Below, one piece after another: positions 37,323 to 45,404 of a stretch of 64,000 nucleotides of DNA. Positions within the stretch are counted from its first letter, which is position 1. The number at the start of each line of letters is the position of its first letter. A program made the position numbers and the translations under genes. Location of the stretch: NCBI RefSeq assembly GCF_018131185.1, contig NZ_JAFCJE010000004.1, positions 806,001 to 870,000 on the forward strand. The letters are read 5' to 3'. The notes below the pieces were generated by a model. That model was not told the origin of the DNA. It did not search any database and worked only from the letters and a program-made list of their open reading frames with translations. The DNA comes from Bradyrhizobium diazoefficiens (GTDB taxonomy: Bacteria; Pseudomonadota; Alphaproteobacteria; Rhizobiales; Xanthobacteraceae).

Positions 37323-38033
37323 TCAAGTCTTGCCGCTGACGGCCGGCCGCCGGCGCGCCGGCGCGGCATGATCGAGCGGCGGCGCCTGGAACGCGGCAAC
37401 CGTGGCCTGCACCAGTTGCTCGATGGCACCCGCGGGATCGCCGCCATCGGCCTCACCGCGCGACAGGCGCGTCACGCGCTCCGGCGTCACCAGCGAATAA
37501 TAGAGCGCGCCGAGCAGGAAGTGACTGCGCCAGACGATGTCGGTGCGGGGGATATGCGGCAGGCTCGCGTGGATCGCATCGATGAAGGCGTGGCTGGTGT
37601 CGTCAAAGGTCTGCGCGATGATTTTACGCGCGACGTCGTTACCCTCGGCTGACATCACGGCGCGCAATCGCGTGAAGCGCGCCCCGCCGCCGGCAAGATC
37701 GCTGCCCGAGGTGAAGGCTGGCACGACATAGGCGCGCACGATCGCCTCCAGCCGGTCCTGGAGATCGCGCACGCGGCTTGCGGCGGCGAGCAGTTCCGAA
37801 CGGCGCAGGTTCATCGGCCCGCAATGGCGCCGGTAGATCTCCAGCAGCAGGCCATCCTTGGTCTTGAAATGATAGGTCACGCTGCCGGGATTCGCCCCGG
37901 CGGCTTGCGCGATGTCGCGCACCGAGACGGCATTGAAGCCGTTGGTGGCGAACAGCTCCTCGGCGGCGGCGAGGATCGCCTCGCGCATGTTCGGCTTGCG
38001 GGCCGTTTCCTTGCTGACGGGGTTGCGTGCCAT
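37323..38033 (-). CDS. TetR-family regulator of the 4,5-cleavage operon
   Basis: 236 residues. Helix-turn-helix at residues about 30-60 (NGFNAVSVRDIAQAAGANPGSVTYHFKTKDGLL) and a C-terminal domain of the TetR_C_33/CecR-like type. It is the first gene of the operon and divergent from the Bug-type binding protein gene. The palindrome TTTGTAC-N4-GTACAAA begins only 5 bp upstream of the ATG, which suggests autoregulation and a leaderless or near-leaderless mRNA. The same operator stands before the extradiol dioxygenase gene at 61159. Confidence 0.88.
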   Translation of the reverse strand: MARNPVSKETARKPNMREAILAAAEELFATNGFNAVSVRDIAQAAGANPGSVTYHFKTKDGLLLEIYRRHCGPMNLRRSELLAAASRVRDLQDRLEAIVRAYVVPAFTSGSDLAGGGARFTRLRAVMSAEGNDVARKIIAQTFDDTSHAFIDAIHASLPHIPRTDIVWRSHFLLGALYYSLVTPERVTRLSRGEADGGDPAGAIEQLVQATVAAFQAPPLDHAAPARRRPAVSGKT

Positions 38034-38037
38034 GAGA

Positions 38038-38055
38038 TTTGTACTATCGTACAAA
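38038..38055. promoter_or_regulatory. Operator TTTGTAC-TATC-GTACAAA of the TetR regulator
   Basis: Perfect 7-bp arms around a 4-bp centre, between the TetR gene (start 38033) and the divergent Bug-protein gene (start 38139). Read towards the TetR gene, a TTGACG at 38072-38067 gives a good -35 element, with the operator covering the expected -10. About 40 bp including this site are repeated with few changes at 61267. Confidence 0.7.
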
Positions 38056-38138
38056 AGATCAGGTCTCGTCAACAAGAACCGAGGGCCATGGCCGGTGACC
38101 GCCGGCACGCGCACGAATGCCCTTTTGGAGTGCTGGAA

Positions 38139-39119
38139 ATGCTGGGTTTGAACAAGAAGATCGGCGCTCTGATGCTGGGTGCCGGTCTGCTGCTGGCGGG
38201 CAGTGCCGCTCAGGCCGCGGACAATTATCCGAGCAAGCCGGTCCACATCCTGGTCCCCTACGCCGCTGGCGGCGCGGTCGACGTGCTCGCGCGCACGCTG
38301 GGCCAGGCACTGGCCAAGACCTGGGGACAGCAACCGGTGGTCGACAACCGTCCCGGCGCCGGAGGCATCGTCGCCTCGCAGGCGCTGACTCAGGCCGCGC
38401 CCGACGGTTACACCTTGATCCTGGTCGCGAGCGGCCATCCGCTCAACCAGTTCATCTATCCGAGCGTGCCCTACGACACGTTCAAGGATTTCACGGCGAT
38501 CACAGAGGTAGCCTCCTCGCCGCTCGCGATCGTCGTGGCCAAGGACAGCCCCTACAAGACGCTCGGCGATCTCCTGGCGGCCGCGAAGAAGGAGCCGGAC
38601 AAGCTCTCCTACGGCATGTCCGGCAACGGCACCTCGGCGCATCTGGCGGGCGAGCTGTTGAAACACATGTCCGGCACCAAGATCGTCGCGATCCCCTACA
38701 AGGGCGGCGCGCCCGCGCTGAGAGCCGTGATCGCAGGCGAGATCCCGCTCAGCATCAATCCGCTCGCAGAAGCGATCGGCCAGCTTGAAAACGGCCCGGT
38801 GCGCGCGCTTGCCGTGACTTCGGCCGAGCGATCCAAGGCGCTGCCGGATGTACCGACCATCGCCGAGTCGGGTGTACCCGGCTACGACGTTTCGGTGTGG
38901 TGGGGCGTGCTGGGGCCGGCAAAGATGCCGCCGCAGATCGTGGCGAAGCTCGAGACCGATCTCAAGGTGGCACTTCGGGATCCGAACGTGCTGTCGACGC
39001 TCGGCAAGATCGGCGCAACCCCGGTCGGCTCCTCGGCCAAGGAGTTTGACGCCTATCTGCACGCCGAGGCGACCAAGTGGGAGCCGGTGCTCAAGGCCGC
39101 CAACATCCGCGCCCAGTGA
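38139..39119 (+). CDS. Tripartite tricarboxylate transporter binding protein (Bug family), orphan
   Basis: 326 residues from the ATG at 38139, with GGAG 8 nt upstream. Signal peptide MLGLNKKIGALMLGAGLLLAGSAAQA, then the Bug/TctC pattern YPSKPVHILVPYAAGGAVDVLARTLGQAL, QPVVDNRPGAGGIVASQ, and LPDVPTIAESGVPGYDV. Bug proteins bind carboxylates or aromatics in the periplasm. No TctA/TctB membrane genes adjoin it, so it must use a transporter encoded elsewhere. Divergent from the TetR/ligI operon and probably controlled by the same operator, hence a likely ligand is an aromatic acid or a pathway intermediate. Confidence 0.9.
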   Translation: MLGLNKKIGALMLGAGLLLAGSAAQAADNYPSKPVHILVPYAAGGAVDVLARTLGQALAKTWGQQPVVDNRPGAGGIVASQALTQAAPDGYTLILVASGHPLNQFIYPSVPYDTFKDFTAITEVASSPLAIVVAKDSPYKTLGDLLAAAKKEPDKLSYGMSGNGTSAHLAGELLKHMSGTKIVAIPYKGGAPALRAVIAGEIPLSINPLAEAIGQLENGPVRALAVTSAERSKALPDVPTIAESGVPGYDVSVWWGVLGPAKMPPQIVAKLETDLKVALRDPNVLSTLGKIGATPVGSSAKEFDAYLHAEATKWEPVLKAANIRAQ

Positions 39120-39141
39120 GCTCTTCAGATGCAAGCGGCGG

Positions 39142-40287
39142 TCAGTTATGCGCACTCGCCCGCATCTTCTCGGGCGGCGCGGGGCCCTGCATGAAATCGG
39201 TATCATCGCCACCGCCCGACGGGATCAGGATCGCCCGCTCGCGCGGCAGCGCCTCCGGCATCTCGTCACGAATGAAGGCCACCAGCCTTTCCCGGATCTC
39301 GCAGCGCAGGTCCCAGGATTGCGGCGCGTTCCTCGCGCTGACCAGCGCGCGAAGCTCAATGGTGCGCGCATCCGCATCGATCACCTGAAGATTGACCACG
39401 GCGCCATCCCAGAGCTTGGAGTCCTTCACCGCTTCCTCCAGCCAGCGCCTGATGCGCGACACGTCGGCGCGGTAATCGACATGGAGCGCGATGACGCCGA
39501 TCAGAGATGCGGTGTCGCGGGTCCAATTCTGGAACGGCTTCTCGATGAAGTAGGACAACGGCACCACCATGCGGCGCCAGTCCCACAGCCGGATCACGAC
39601 ATAGGTCGCGGCGATGTCCTCGATCCAGCCCCATTCGTTCTCGATGATCACCGCGTCCTCGATGCGGATCGGCTGGGTGATGGCGATCTGCAGGCCCGCG
39701 ATCAGGTTGCTGAGCAGCGGCCGTGCGGCAAGACCGACGATGATACCGGCCGCACCGGCGGAGGCGAACAGGCTGACGCCGTACTGCCGGACCGAGTCGA
39801 ACGTCATCAATGCGGTCGATACCGTGATGATGACGATGATGGTGTCGGTGACGCGCTTGAACACGCGGACCTGCGTGACGTGCTTGCGGGCGACGAAATT
39901 CTCGGTGACGTCACGAAAATTCTGCAGATAGCGCGCCGCACTCATGTCGACGATCCGGATCGAGATCCAGCCGATCAGGGCAATGACGGCGACGACGAAC
40001 AGCCGCATGAGTGGCGTGCGGATCGTGTCGTCGAGCGGCGCGAGCGGCAGCACCAATGCGACCGCGCCAAGACACAGCGCCAGCTGAGCCGGGCCCGTCG
40101 TACGCTCGATGAACACGCTTAAAAGCGGGAGACGAGTTCCGAAGGCGCGATTGAGGAGCCAGGCCGCAAGCCGATGCAGGGCAAGGGCCAGCAGGATCGC
40201 GCCGAGCACCAGGCTGAGGCCGACAAACCACGACGGTATCCAGCCGAACATCGTGTCGATGTCCGCCATGAGGGCCTGCCAATTCAT
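39142..40287 (-). CDS. Mechanosensitive ion channel, MscS family
   Basis: 381 residues from the ATG at 40287 (GGGGA 5 nt upstream). About five hydrophobic segments; the pore-lining TM3 is YGVSLFASAGAAGIIVGLAARPLLSNLIAGLQIAITQPIRIEDAVII with the Gly/Ala packing pattern, followed by the beta domain (EWGWIEDIAATYVVIRLWDWRRMVVPLSYFIEKPFQNWTR). The family releases solutes on hypo-osmotic shock from the inner membrane. The C-terminal cytoplasmic domain is complete. A longer in-frame extension to 40380 lacks family resemblance. Confidence 0.9.
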   Translation of the reverse strand: MNWQALMADIDTMFGWIPSWFVGLSLVLGAILLALALHRLAAWLLNRAFGTRLPLLSVFIERTTGPAQLALCLGAVALVLPLAPLDDTIRTPLMRLFVVAVIALIGWISIRIVDMSAARYLQNFRDVTENFVARKHVTQVRVFKRVTDTIIVIITVSTALMTFDSVRQYGVSLFASAGAAGIIVGLAARPLLSNLIAGLQIAITQPIRIEDAVIIENEWGWIEDIAATYVVIRLWDWRRMVVPLSYFIEKPFQNWTRDTASLIGVIALHVDYRADVSRIRRWLEEAVKDSKLWDGAVVNLQVIDADARTIELRALVSARNAPQSWDLRCEIRERLVAFIRDEMPEALPRERAILIPSGGGDDTDFMQGPAPPEKMRASAHN

Positions 40288-40412
40288 TGCTGTCCCCGTT
40301 TGCATTCGCGTAGCCGGCTCAACGCCTCCCGGCCGGCTTCGGTCCCCCGCCCTGTGCAACGCAGCATTCCACAAGTGCAACCGTTGCCGAATTGGGCTAG
40401 TTTGCGACGCTC

Positions 40413-41663
40413 ATGACTCGACGAAGCGGCAGCGCCGATCTTCCCTTGCACACCGGACGGGTTCCGCCGTGGCTGGCGAACCGTATGGCCTCGCTCGGGT
40501 CGATCGTCACGCAGGCGATTGTGCAGCATTATGGCCGCGATGCGTTCCTCCAGCGGCTATCTCATCCGTTCTGGTTCCAGTCATTCGGCGCCGTCATGGG
40601 AATGGACTGGCACTCCTCCGGCATCACGACCTCCGTGATCGGCGCGCTGAAGCGCGGGCTCGGGCCGCTTCAGGACGAGCTCGGGATCTATGTCTGCGGC
40701 GGACGCGGCCAGCATTCGCGCAAGACACCGGACGAATTGATGCAGCTCGGCGACCGCGTTGGATTCGACGGCGCAAAGCTGACTCGCGCAAGCCGCCTGG
40801 TGGCGAAGGTCGACAGCGCGGCCGTGCAAGACGGCTTCGACCTCTATCTCCACGGCTTCTTCGTCACCGCCGACGGCAAATGGACGGTGGTGCAGCAGGG
40901 CATGAATGGCGACAAGCGGCAGGCGCGACGCTATCACTGGCATTCCGTGGCGCTGAAGAGCTTCGTCGATACGCCGCATAGCGCGATTGACGGGCCGCAA
41001 CAGGGTGAGATCGTCAATCTCACCGACCATCGCGCCGAAATCTCGCGGAGCGCGCAGCTCGATCTGCTGGGGGATCTCGGCCCCGATCGCATCGTGTGCG
41101 AATTCGAACGACTCTTGGGGACCGGGCCCGAGCCGGCACAGGCGATGCTGCCGCACCTGATCATGCCCGCGCATCACGATGTCAGGCCCAAGGACGTGTT
41201 CGCACGCCGCCTGCACGGCACCCTCGCCGCCGCAGCCGAGCGCGGCCCGGTCGATTTTCCCGAACTGCTGCTGACGCCGGGCGTCGGCGCGCGCACCGTC
41301 CGCTCACTGGCGATGGTCGCGGAGGTCGTGCACGGCGCGCCCTACCGTTTCGAGGATCCAGCACGTTTCTCGCTCGCCCATGGCGGCAAGGACCGGCATC
41401 CCTATCCCGTCCCGATCAAGGTCTATGACGAGACCATCCGCGTGCTGAAGGGTGCGGTCCGGAACGCGAAGCTCGGACGCGACGAGGAAATGCAGGCGAT
41501 CAAGCGCCTCGACGACCAGGCGCGGCGGCTGGAACGCACAGCGAGCGGACCACCGATCGAGGCCTACATCGCCAACGAGCGTGCGGCTTCGCCGGATCTC
41601 GATGGCCGCTCCGTGTTCGGTTGGGAGCGCGACCTAAAGCCGACAAAAAAGCGGACCGGCTGA
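40413..41663 (+). CDS. DUF763 family protein
   Basis: 416 residues with the DUF763 pattern: RSGSADLPLHTGRVPPWLANRMASLG at the N-terminus, GMDWHSSGITTSVIGALKRGL, GRGQHSRKTPDEL, then FDLYLHGFFVTADGKWTVVQQGMN and RRYHWHS. A helix-hairpin-helix-like stretch (PELLLTPGVGARTVRSLAMVAEVVHGAPYRFEDPARFSLAHGGKDRHPYPV) follows, recalling DNA-repair proteins. The family is found in archaea and bacteria and has no established function; a nuclease or nucleic-acid role is only a guess from this stretch. Its 3' end overlaps a terminator acting on the opposite strand. Confidence 0.85.
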   Translation: MTRRSGSADLPLHTGRVPPWLANRMASLGSIVTQAIVQHYGRDAFLQRLSHPFWFQSFGAVMGMDWHSSGITTSVIGALKRGLGPLQDELGIYVCGGRGQHSRKTPDELMQLGDRVGFDGAKLTRASRLVAKVDSAAVQDGFDLYLHGFFVTADGKWTVVQQGMNGDKRQARRYHWHSVALKSFVDTPHSAIDGPQQGEIVNLTDHRAEISRSAQLDLLGDLGPDRIVCEFERLLGTGPEPAQAMLPHLIMPAHHDVRPKDVFARRLHGTLAAAAERGPVDFPELLLTPGVGARTVRSLAMVAEVVHGAPYRFEDPARFSLAHGGKDRHPYPVPIKVYDETIRVLKGAVRNAKLGRDEEMQAIKRLDDQARRLERTASGPPIEAYIANERAASPDLDGRSVFGWERDLKPTKKRTG

Positions 41664-41673
41664 ACGCCGGTCC
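41640..41673 (-). terminator. Rho-independent terminator of the small-protein cluster
   Basis: On the minus strand the stem GGACCGGC-GTTCA-GCCGGTCC (41673-41653) is followed by GC and TTTTTT (41650-41645). It lies 25 bp after the stop of the gene at 41698 and overlaps the last codons of the DUF763 gene. Textbook intrinsic terminator. Confidence 0.8.
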
Positions 41674-41697
41674 TCAAGTTCAGCGGGAGGAACGTTC

Positions 41698-41940
41698 TCA
41701 GGTCTCGTCGGTCTCCGGCTTCTCGTCGAGCCGGTTGGCTGCGTGATCCTGATACTGTTCGGTCTGGATGGATTTGCCGTCCATGCCGCGAATGTCCGAA
41801 TGCTGCTTCTTGTCGCGGTTGGACAGCACCATGTTGTCGCCGATCTTGTCCTTGGGAATATCGGCCATGGCGCCGGTGCCGTCGCCCTTGCCGTGCATTC
41901 CCGATCTGAAGTGCGTCTTGCTGCCGTGCCCACTTGGCAT
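41698..41940 (-). CDS. Small hydrophilic protein A
   Basis: 80 residues, very hydrophilic, rich in Gly, Lys, Asp and Gln (MPSGHGSKTHFRSGMHGKGDGTGAM...), predicted largely disordered. The start at 41940 has GAGGAG 7 nt upstream. It is the most promoter-distal of four small hydrophilic genes on this strand and is followed by the intrinsic terminator at 41640-41673. No domain recognised; similar proteins are often general-stress induced. Confidence 0.7.
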   Translation of the reverse strand: MPSGHGSKTHFRSGMHGKGDGTGAMADIPKDKIGDNMVLSNRDKKQHSDIRGMDGKSIQTEQYQDHAANRLDEKPETDET

Positions 41941-41973
41941 CGGTTTCTCCTCTTGTAGTGATCTCACGACGAC

Positions 41974-42237
41974 TTAATGCTTCTGTTGCGCCGGTGTCGG
42001 TTTCGGCGGCTTGTGGCCACTCTGGCCAGCGTGATTGTGCTTGTTGTGGTCGCTCTCCTGGTTGAGACCGCCGCGGCTCACCGGAAATTCGCTCTGCCGA
42101 GCTTCAGGTTGCGTACGACGGATGCCCGCATCCGGGGGACTGCGACCGGCGGCCCGATCGAGCTCTTGCCCGTCGGGGGTGTCGGGCTTGCGCTCGAGAA
42201 TGCGCACCTGCTGTTCGTGGGTTTTCCTGCCTTGCAT
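41974..42237 (-). CDS. Small hydrophilic protein B
   Basis: 87 residues beginning MQGRKTHEQQVRILERKPDTPDG, an opening I recognise from a small, unnamed family in Bradyrhizobium. The rest is Pro/Gln/His-rich and disordered in appearance. Start at 42237 has GGGAG 6 nt upstream. Second-last of the four small genes; 33 bp from its neighbour. Function unknown. Confidence 0.7.
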   Translation of the reverse strand: MQGRKTHEQQVRILERKPDTPDGQELDRAAGRSPPDAGIRRTQPEARQSEFPVSRGGLNQESDHNKHNHAGQSGHKPPKPTPAQQKH

Positions 42238-42253
42238 CCGGATCTCCCAATCC

Positions 42254-42454
42254 TCACCTGCCTCCGCCCTTTCCCGTCTCGTCGTGGGCGTGATGCGAGT
42301 CGCGCTCGCCTCCGCCACCCGAGACGCGGCTGTGATTGCGCTGCGAATTATCCGCCGGCGGCTTCTTCACCTGCAGCGGCGCCTTCGCGTTCTCATGTGA
42401 TGCGCCAGGTCCGCCCTGGCGAATGCTGTTTGGTGTCTTGGTGGATGTCGACAT
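42254..42454 (-). CDS. Small hydrophilic protein C
   Basis: 66 residues (MSTSTKTPNSIRQGGPGASHENAKAPLQ...), rich in Gly, Ser, His and Lys, with no hydrophobic core. Start at 42454 with GAGGAGG about 9 nt upstream. Same strand and spacing pattern as the neighbouring small genes. Function unknown. Confidence 0.6.
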   Translation of the reverse strand: MSTSTKTPNSIRQGGPGASHENAKAPLQVKKPPADNSQRNHSRVSGGGGERDSHHAHDETGKGGGR

Positions 42455-42468
42455 GGGATGTCGCCTCC

Positions 42469-42654
42469 TCAGCGGTCTTGCTGGTAGCCCTGATTGGTCG
42501 TGTTTTGCTTGATGTTGCCCTGCTGCCCCTGCTGGTCCGGATTTTCCGCACGCTGCTGGCCGCGCGGGCCCTGATCAGGCGACATTTGTTTGCCGTCGCC
42601 AGTTCCCTTCCGGCTCTGATTGTCCGGCGGAACATTCGGCATTCTGCTGGTCAT
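42469..42654 (-). CDS. Small hydrophilic protein D
   Basis: 61 residues (MTSRMPNVPPDNQSRKGTGDGKQMSPDQG...), Gln- and Asn-rich towards the end (QQGQQGNIKQNTTNQGYQQ), apparently disordered. Start at 42654 with GGAGG 7 nt upstream. First gene of the four-gene set. Function unknown. Confidence 0.65.
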   Translation of the reverse strand: MTSRMPNVPPDNQSRKGTGDGKQMSPDQGPRGQQRAENPDQQGQQGNIKQNTTNQGYQQDR

Positions 42655-42792
42655 GATCCAACCTCCGTGAGATCTGGAAACCTCGGGCACGGAGCCTCTT
42701 CGGTGACGTGCGCGCGGTCCTGGAGGACAACAGCAAGCGCTGCGCACCGTTCCTGGCAGCCCACGATCAGCGACGATTTGCCAAAGGCAAGC

Positions 42793-44064
42793 TCAATTCG
42801 CGCGCGCAAGGGAACGATCGACTGTCGTTTCCCCAGACGCCGCGGCATGCGTTCCATGACCCTCCGGCGTGACGGGAAGCTTTGCGATGGCACGAAGGCC
42901 CGGCCGCCTGCGCCAGTGGACCTGCGCAGGATCGACGGCGAGACCAAGTCTCGGCCATCGCGCGAACAGCGCCTCCAGCGCGCAGGCCGCCTCGATACGC
43001 GCGAGCTGATGGCCGAGACAAAAGTGGATTCCCGTTCCGAAGGAGAGATGACGGTTCGGCTTGCGTTCGAGATCGAGCCTCTCCGGACGGTCATGCATCG
43101 CCGGATCCATGTTGGCCGCGGCGAGCATCACCATGACGCGATCGCCCTTCTTCAGGCGAACGCCTTCGATATCGACATCCCGCCGCACGTAGCGCGGCTT
43201 GGAGAACTGCACCGGGGAGACGAAGCGCAGGAACTCCTCCACGGCGAGCCCGACGCGGCTCCAGTCCTGTTCCAGCCAATGGCGCAGGCCGGGATTTCTG
43301 AGGAGCTCATAGGCGGAACCGCTGATGAGATGCGTGGTCGTCTCGGAGCCGGCCGCAAGCAGCAGAAACACCATGGAGACCATCTCATCCGGCGTGATCC
43401 GGCCGCCCTCACGCTCGACCTGGATCAGCTCGGCAATCAGGCCTTCGCCGCCCTGTGCCCGCGCGATCTGCAATTGCTGTGCGAGATAGGCGCGCATCTT
43501 GCGGAACGCGAACAGCAGGCGGAAGAAGCTGACGACATTGGTCAGCGAGGACATCGCGTTGGCCCAGGCAATGAATCTGGGACGATCGGCCAAGGGCAGA
43601 CCCAGGAGCTCGGAGATCACCGCGAGCGGCAGGATGCGCGCGTAGCGCTGGACGAGATCGGCAGGATCGTCATGCGCGAACAGCTCGCCCGCGAGGCCAT
43701 CGGCGATGGCACGGATGCGGGGCTCCATCGCGACGATCGCGCGACGACGAAAGGCCTCATCCACGATGCTGCGCAGCCTCGTGTGATCCGGCTCGTCCAT
43801 CGTCAGCATGTTGTTGGCGATGGTCCTGACGTATCCCGGCATCCACCAGCGCAGACCGGCGACGTCGCCGTCCTCCTTGCGCAGCGTGAAGGTCGCGCTG
43901 TCCTTCAGAACCTGCGCGGTAGCGTCATGGGTCGTGGTGACCCAGACGTCACCGACGAGAGGAAATCGTGTCGCGACCACGGGGCCGGACATGCGCAGCG
44001 TTGCGATCGCCTTGGGCGGATCGCGAAAGAAGGCCTCGCTGGTGAAATCGAGGCGCACTGTCAT
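42793..44064 (-). CDS. Cytochrome P450
   Basis: 423 residues. Oxygen-binding helix motif LLAAGSETTTHL (Thr at about 242), EEFLR with the ExxR pair at 277-280, and the haem loop FGTGIHFCLGHQLAR with the ligand Cys349. Length and motifs fit the soluble class I bacterial P450s that need a ferredoxin and reductase; a ferredoxin-NADP reductase is encoded at 44577, but no ferredoxin gene is near. No substrate inferred. Confidence 0.92.
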   Translation of the reverse strand: MTVRLDFTSEAFFRDPPKAIATLRMSGPVVATRFPLVGDVWVTTTHDATAQVLKDSATFTLRKEDGDVAGLRWWMPGYVRTIANNMLTMDEPDHTRLRSIVDEAFRRRAIVAMEPRIRAIADGLAGELFAHDDPADLVQRYARILPLAVISELLGLPLADRPRFIAWANAMSSLTNVVSFFRLLFAFRKMRAYLAQQLQIARAQGGEGLIAELIQVEREGGRITPDEMVSMVFLLLAAGSETTTHLISGSAYELLRNPGLRHWLEQDWSRVGLAVEEFLRFVSPVQFSKPRYVRRDVDIEGVRLKKGDRVMVMLAAANMDPAMHDRPERLDLERKPNRHLSFGTGIHFCLGHQLARIEAACALEALFARWPRLGLAVDPAQVHWRRRPGLRAIAKLPVTPEGHGTHAAASGETTVDRSLARAN

Positions 44065-44146
44065 GGCATCACCGCACTGATTGCTGGCGTCTCACCCAGA
44101 TGGGGGGCGGCACCGCCGGTGCAAGGGCGCTGGAAGCGAGATGCGT

Positions 44147-44470
44147 CTATCCGCGCCCGGGCGAACGCTGGCCTGTCTTGCGCTGCAGTTGTGTATAAGC
44201 GTCCCAATGGCTCCAGCTGCCATTGCTGAGACTCTGGAGATCGGTTGCGAGCGGACGGCGCGTGCGCTTGTCGTGATCGGCGATGGTACGCTCGGACTGC
44301 GCGATCTTGCGTTTGAGTTCCGCGACCGCCTTCTGGGTCTGGCCGTTCCGCTTCGACGAGGCGATCTCGCCCATCGTGAATCGCGCGGTCTCCAGCGCCT
44401 TCAACTCGGCGCGGTTCTTCTTCAACTGGACCCGGTGCCAGGCGATGTTGCTGTCGCTGTCCGCAACCAT
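44147..44470 (-). CDS. Small coiled-coil hypothetical protein
   Basis: 107 residues; most of the chain (about residues 10-75) is charged heptad-like helix (AWHRVQLKKNRAELKALETARFTMGEI, then TQKAVAELKRKIAQSERTIADHDKR). No signal peptide or known domain. Start at 44470 has GGAG 8-9 nt upstream; an in-frame codon at 44497 is less supported. Lies between the P450 and reductase genes on the same strand, but gaps of about 80-110 bp argue against tight co-transcription. Confidence 0.6.
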   Translation of the reverse strand: MVADSDSNIAWHRVQLKKNRAELKALETARFTMGEIASSKRNGQTQKAVAELKRKIAQSERTIADHDKRTRRPLATDLQSLSNGSWSHWDAYTQLQRKTGQRSPGRG

Positions 44471-44576
44471 GTGGGAACTCCGCTGATTCGTTCCCACAGT
44501 GTATCAAGCGCCGAATCGGCGCCGCAACGGGCGCCACGCGGCAAAAATGCGGTCTTATTGCGCAGGAAGATCGACG

Positions 44577-45350
44577 TTATCGCTCGGCAAAGGCCTTTTC
44601 GACCACGAACTGGGCAGGCTCCCCATGATTTCCCTCGACAAAGCCGCGCTCGCCCAGGAGCGCGCGGGTGTCTGCCACCAGCGCCGGGCTGCCGCAGATC
44701 ATGACGCGGTCGTGGGCGGATTCCAGGGCCGGCAAGCCAATGTCGCTGAACAGCTTGCCCGACGTGATGAGGTCCGTGATGCGGCCGCGGTTGTGGAAGG
44801 GATCGCGCGTCACGGTCGGGTAATAAATCAGTTGGTTCCGGATGTACTCGCCGATCAGCTCGTCCTTCGGCAGCGTCTCGTTGATCATCTCGCCGTAGGC
44901 GAGCTCCTTGACGTGCCGGCAGCCGTGCAGAAGCACCACCTTCTCGAACCGCTCATAGGTCTCGGGGTCCTTGATCACGCTCAGGAAGGGCGCAAGGCCG
45001 GTGCCGGTGCCGATGAGGTAAAGGTTGCGCCCCTCCTCCAGATTGTCGATCACCAACGTGCCGGTGGCCTTGCGGCTGACGATGATCTCGTCGCCTTCCT
45101 TCAGGTGCTGGAGGCGCGAGGTCAGCGGTCCATCAGGGACCTTGATCGAGAAGAATTCCAGCGTGTCCTCGTAATTGGCGCTGGCGACGCTATAGGCCCG
45201 CAGCAGCGGCTTCTCGCCGACCTTGAGCCCGATCATGGTGAATTCGCCGTTGCGGAAGCGGAAGGTCGGGCTGCGGGTCGTCTTGAAAGAGAACAGCGTG
45301 TCGGTCCAGTGGTGGACGCTCAAAACGCTTTCCTGATTGAAATTGCTCAT
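44577..45350 (-). CDS. fpr: Ferredoxin-NADP reductase
   Basis: 257 residues of the bacterial FPR type. FAD-binding LRAYSVASANYEDTLEFFSIKV, NADP-binding LIGTGTGLAPFLSVIKD, HGCRHVKELAY, and the C-terminal FVVEKAF. It transfers electrons between NADPH and ferredoxin or flavodoxin in the cytoplasm. It is divergent from the enamidase gene at 45509, and two copies of the TTYGTRTACRAA-type site lie between them, suggesting co-regulation. A role in feeding electrons to the 6-hydroxynicotinate-reductase homologue is inference. Confidence 0.92.
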   Translation of the reverse strand: MSNFNQESVLSVHHWTDTLFSFKTTRSPTFRFRNGEFTMIGLKVGEKPLLRAYSVASANYEDTLEFFSIKVPDGPLTSRLQHLKEGDEIIVSRKATGTLVIDNLEEGRNLYLIGTGTGLAPFLSVIKDPETYERFEKVVLLHGCRHVKELAYGEMINETLPKDELIGEYIRNQLIYYPTVTRDPFHNRGRITDLITSGKLFSDIGLPALESAHDRVMICGSPALVADTRALLGERGFVEGNHGEPAQFVVEKAFAER

Positions 45351-45404
45351 CTCACCTTCCCTGTCGCGTCAATGCGGTCTTCGAGGCGGTCCAGCTATGC
45401 GTCG

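Noticed and set aside
37326..37326. TTG start for the lactonase overlapping the TetR stop
   Set aside because: Possible coupling, but no ribosome-binding site fits and the added residues do not resemble the family; the downstream ATGs are preferred.
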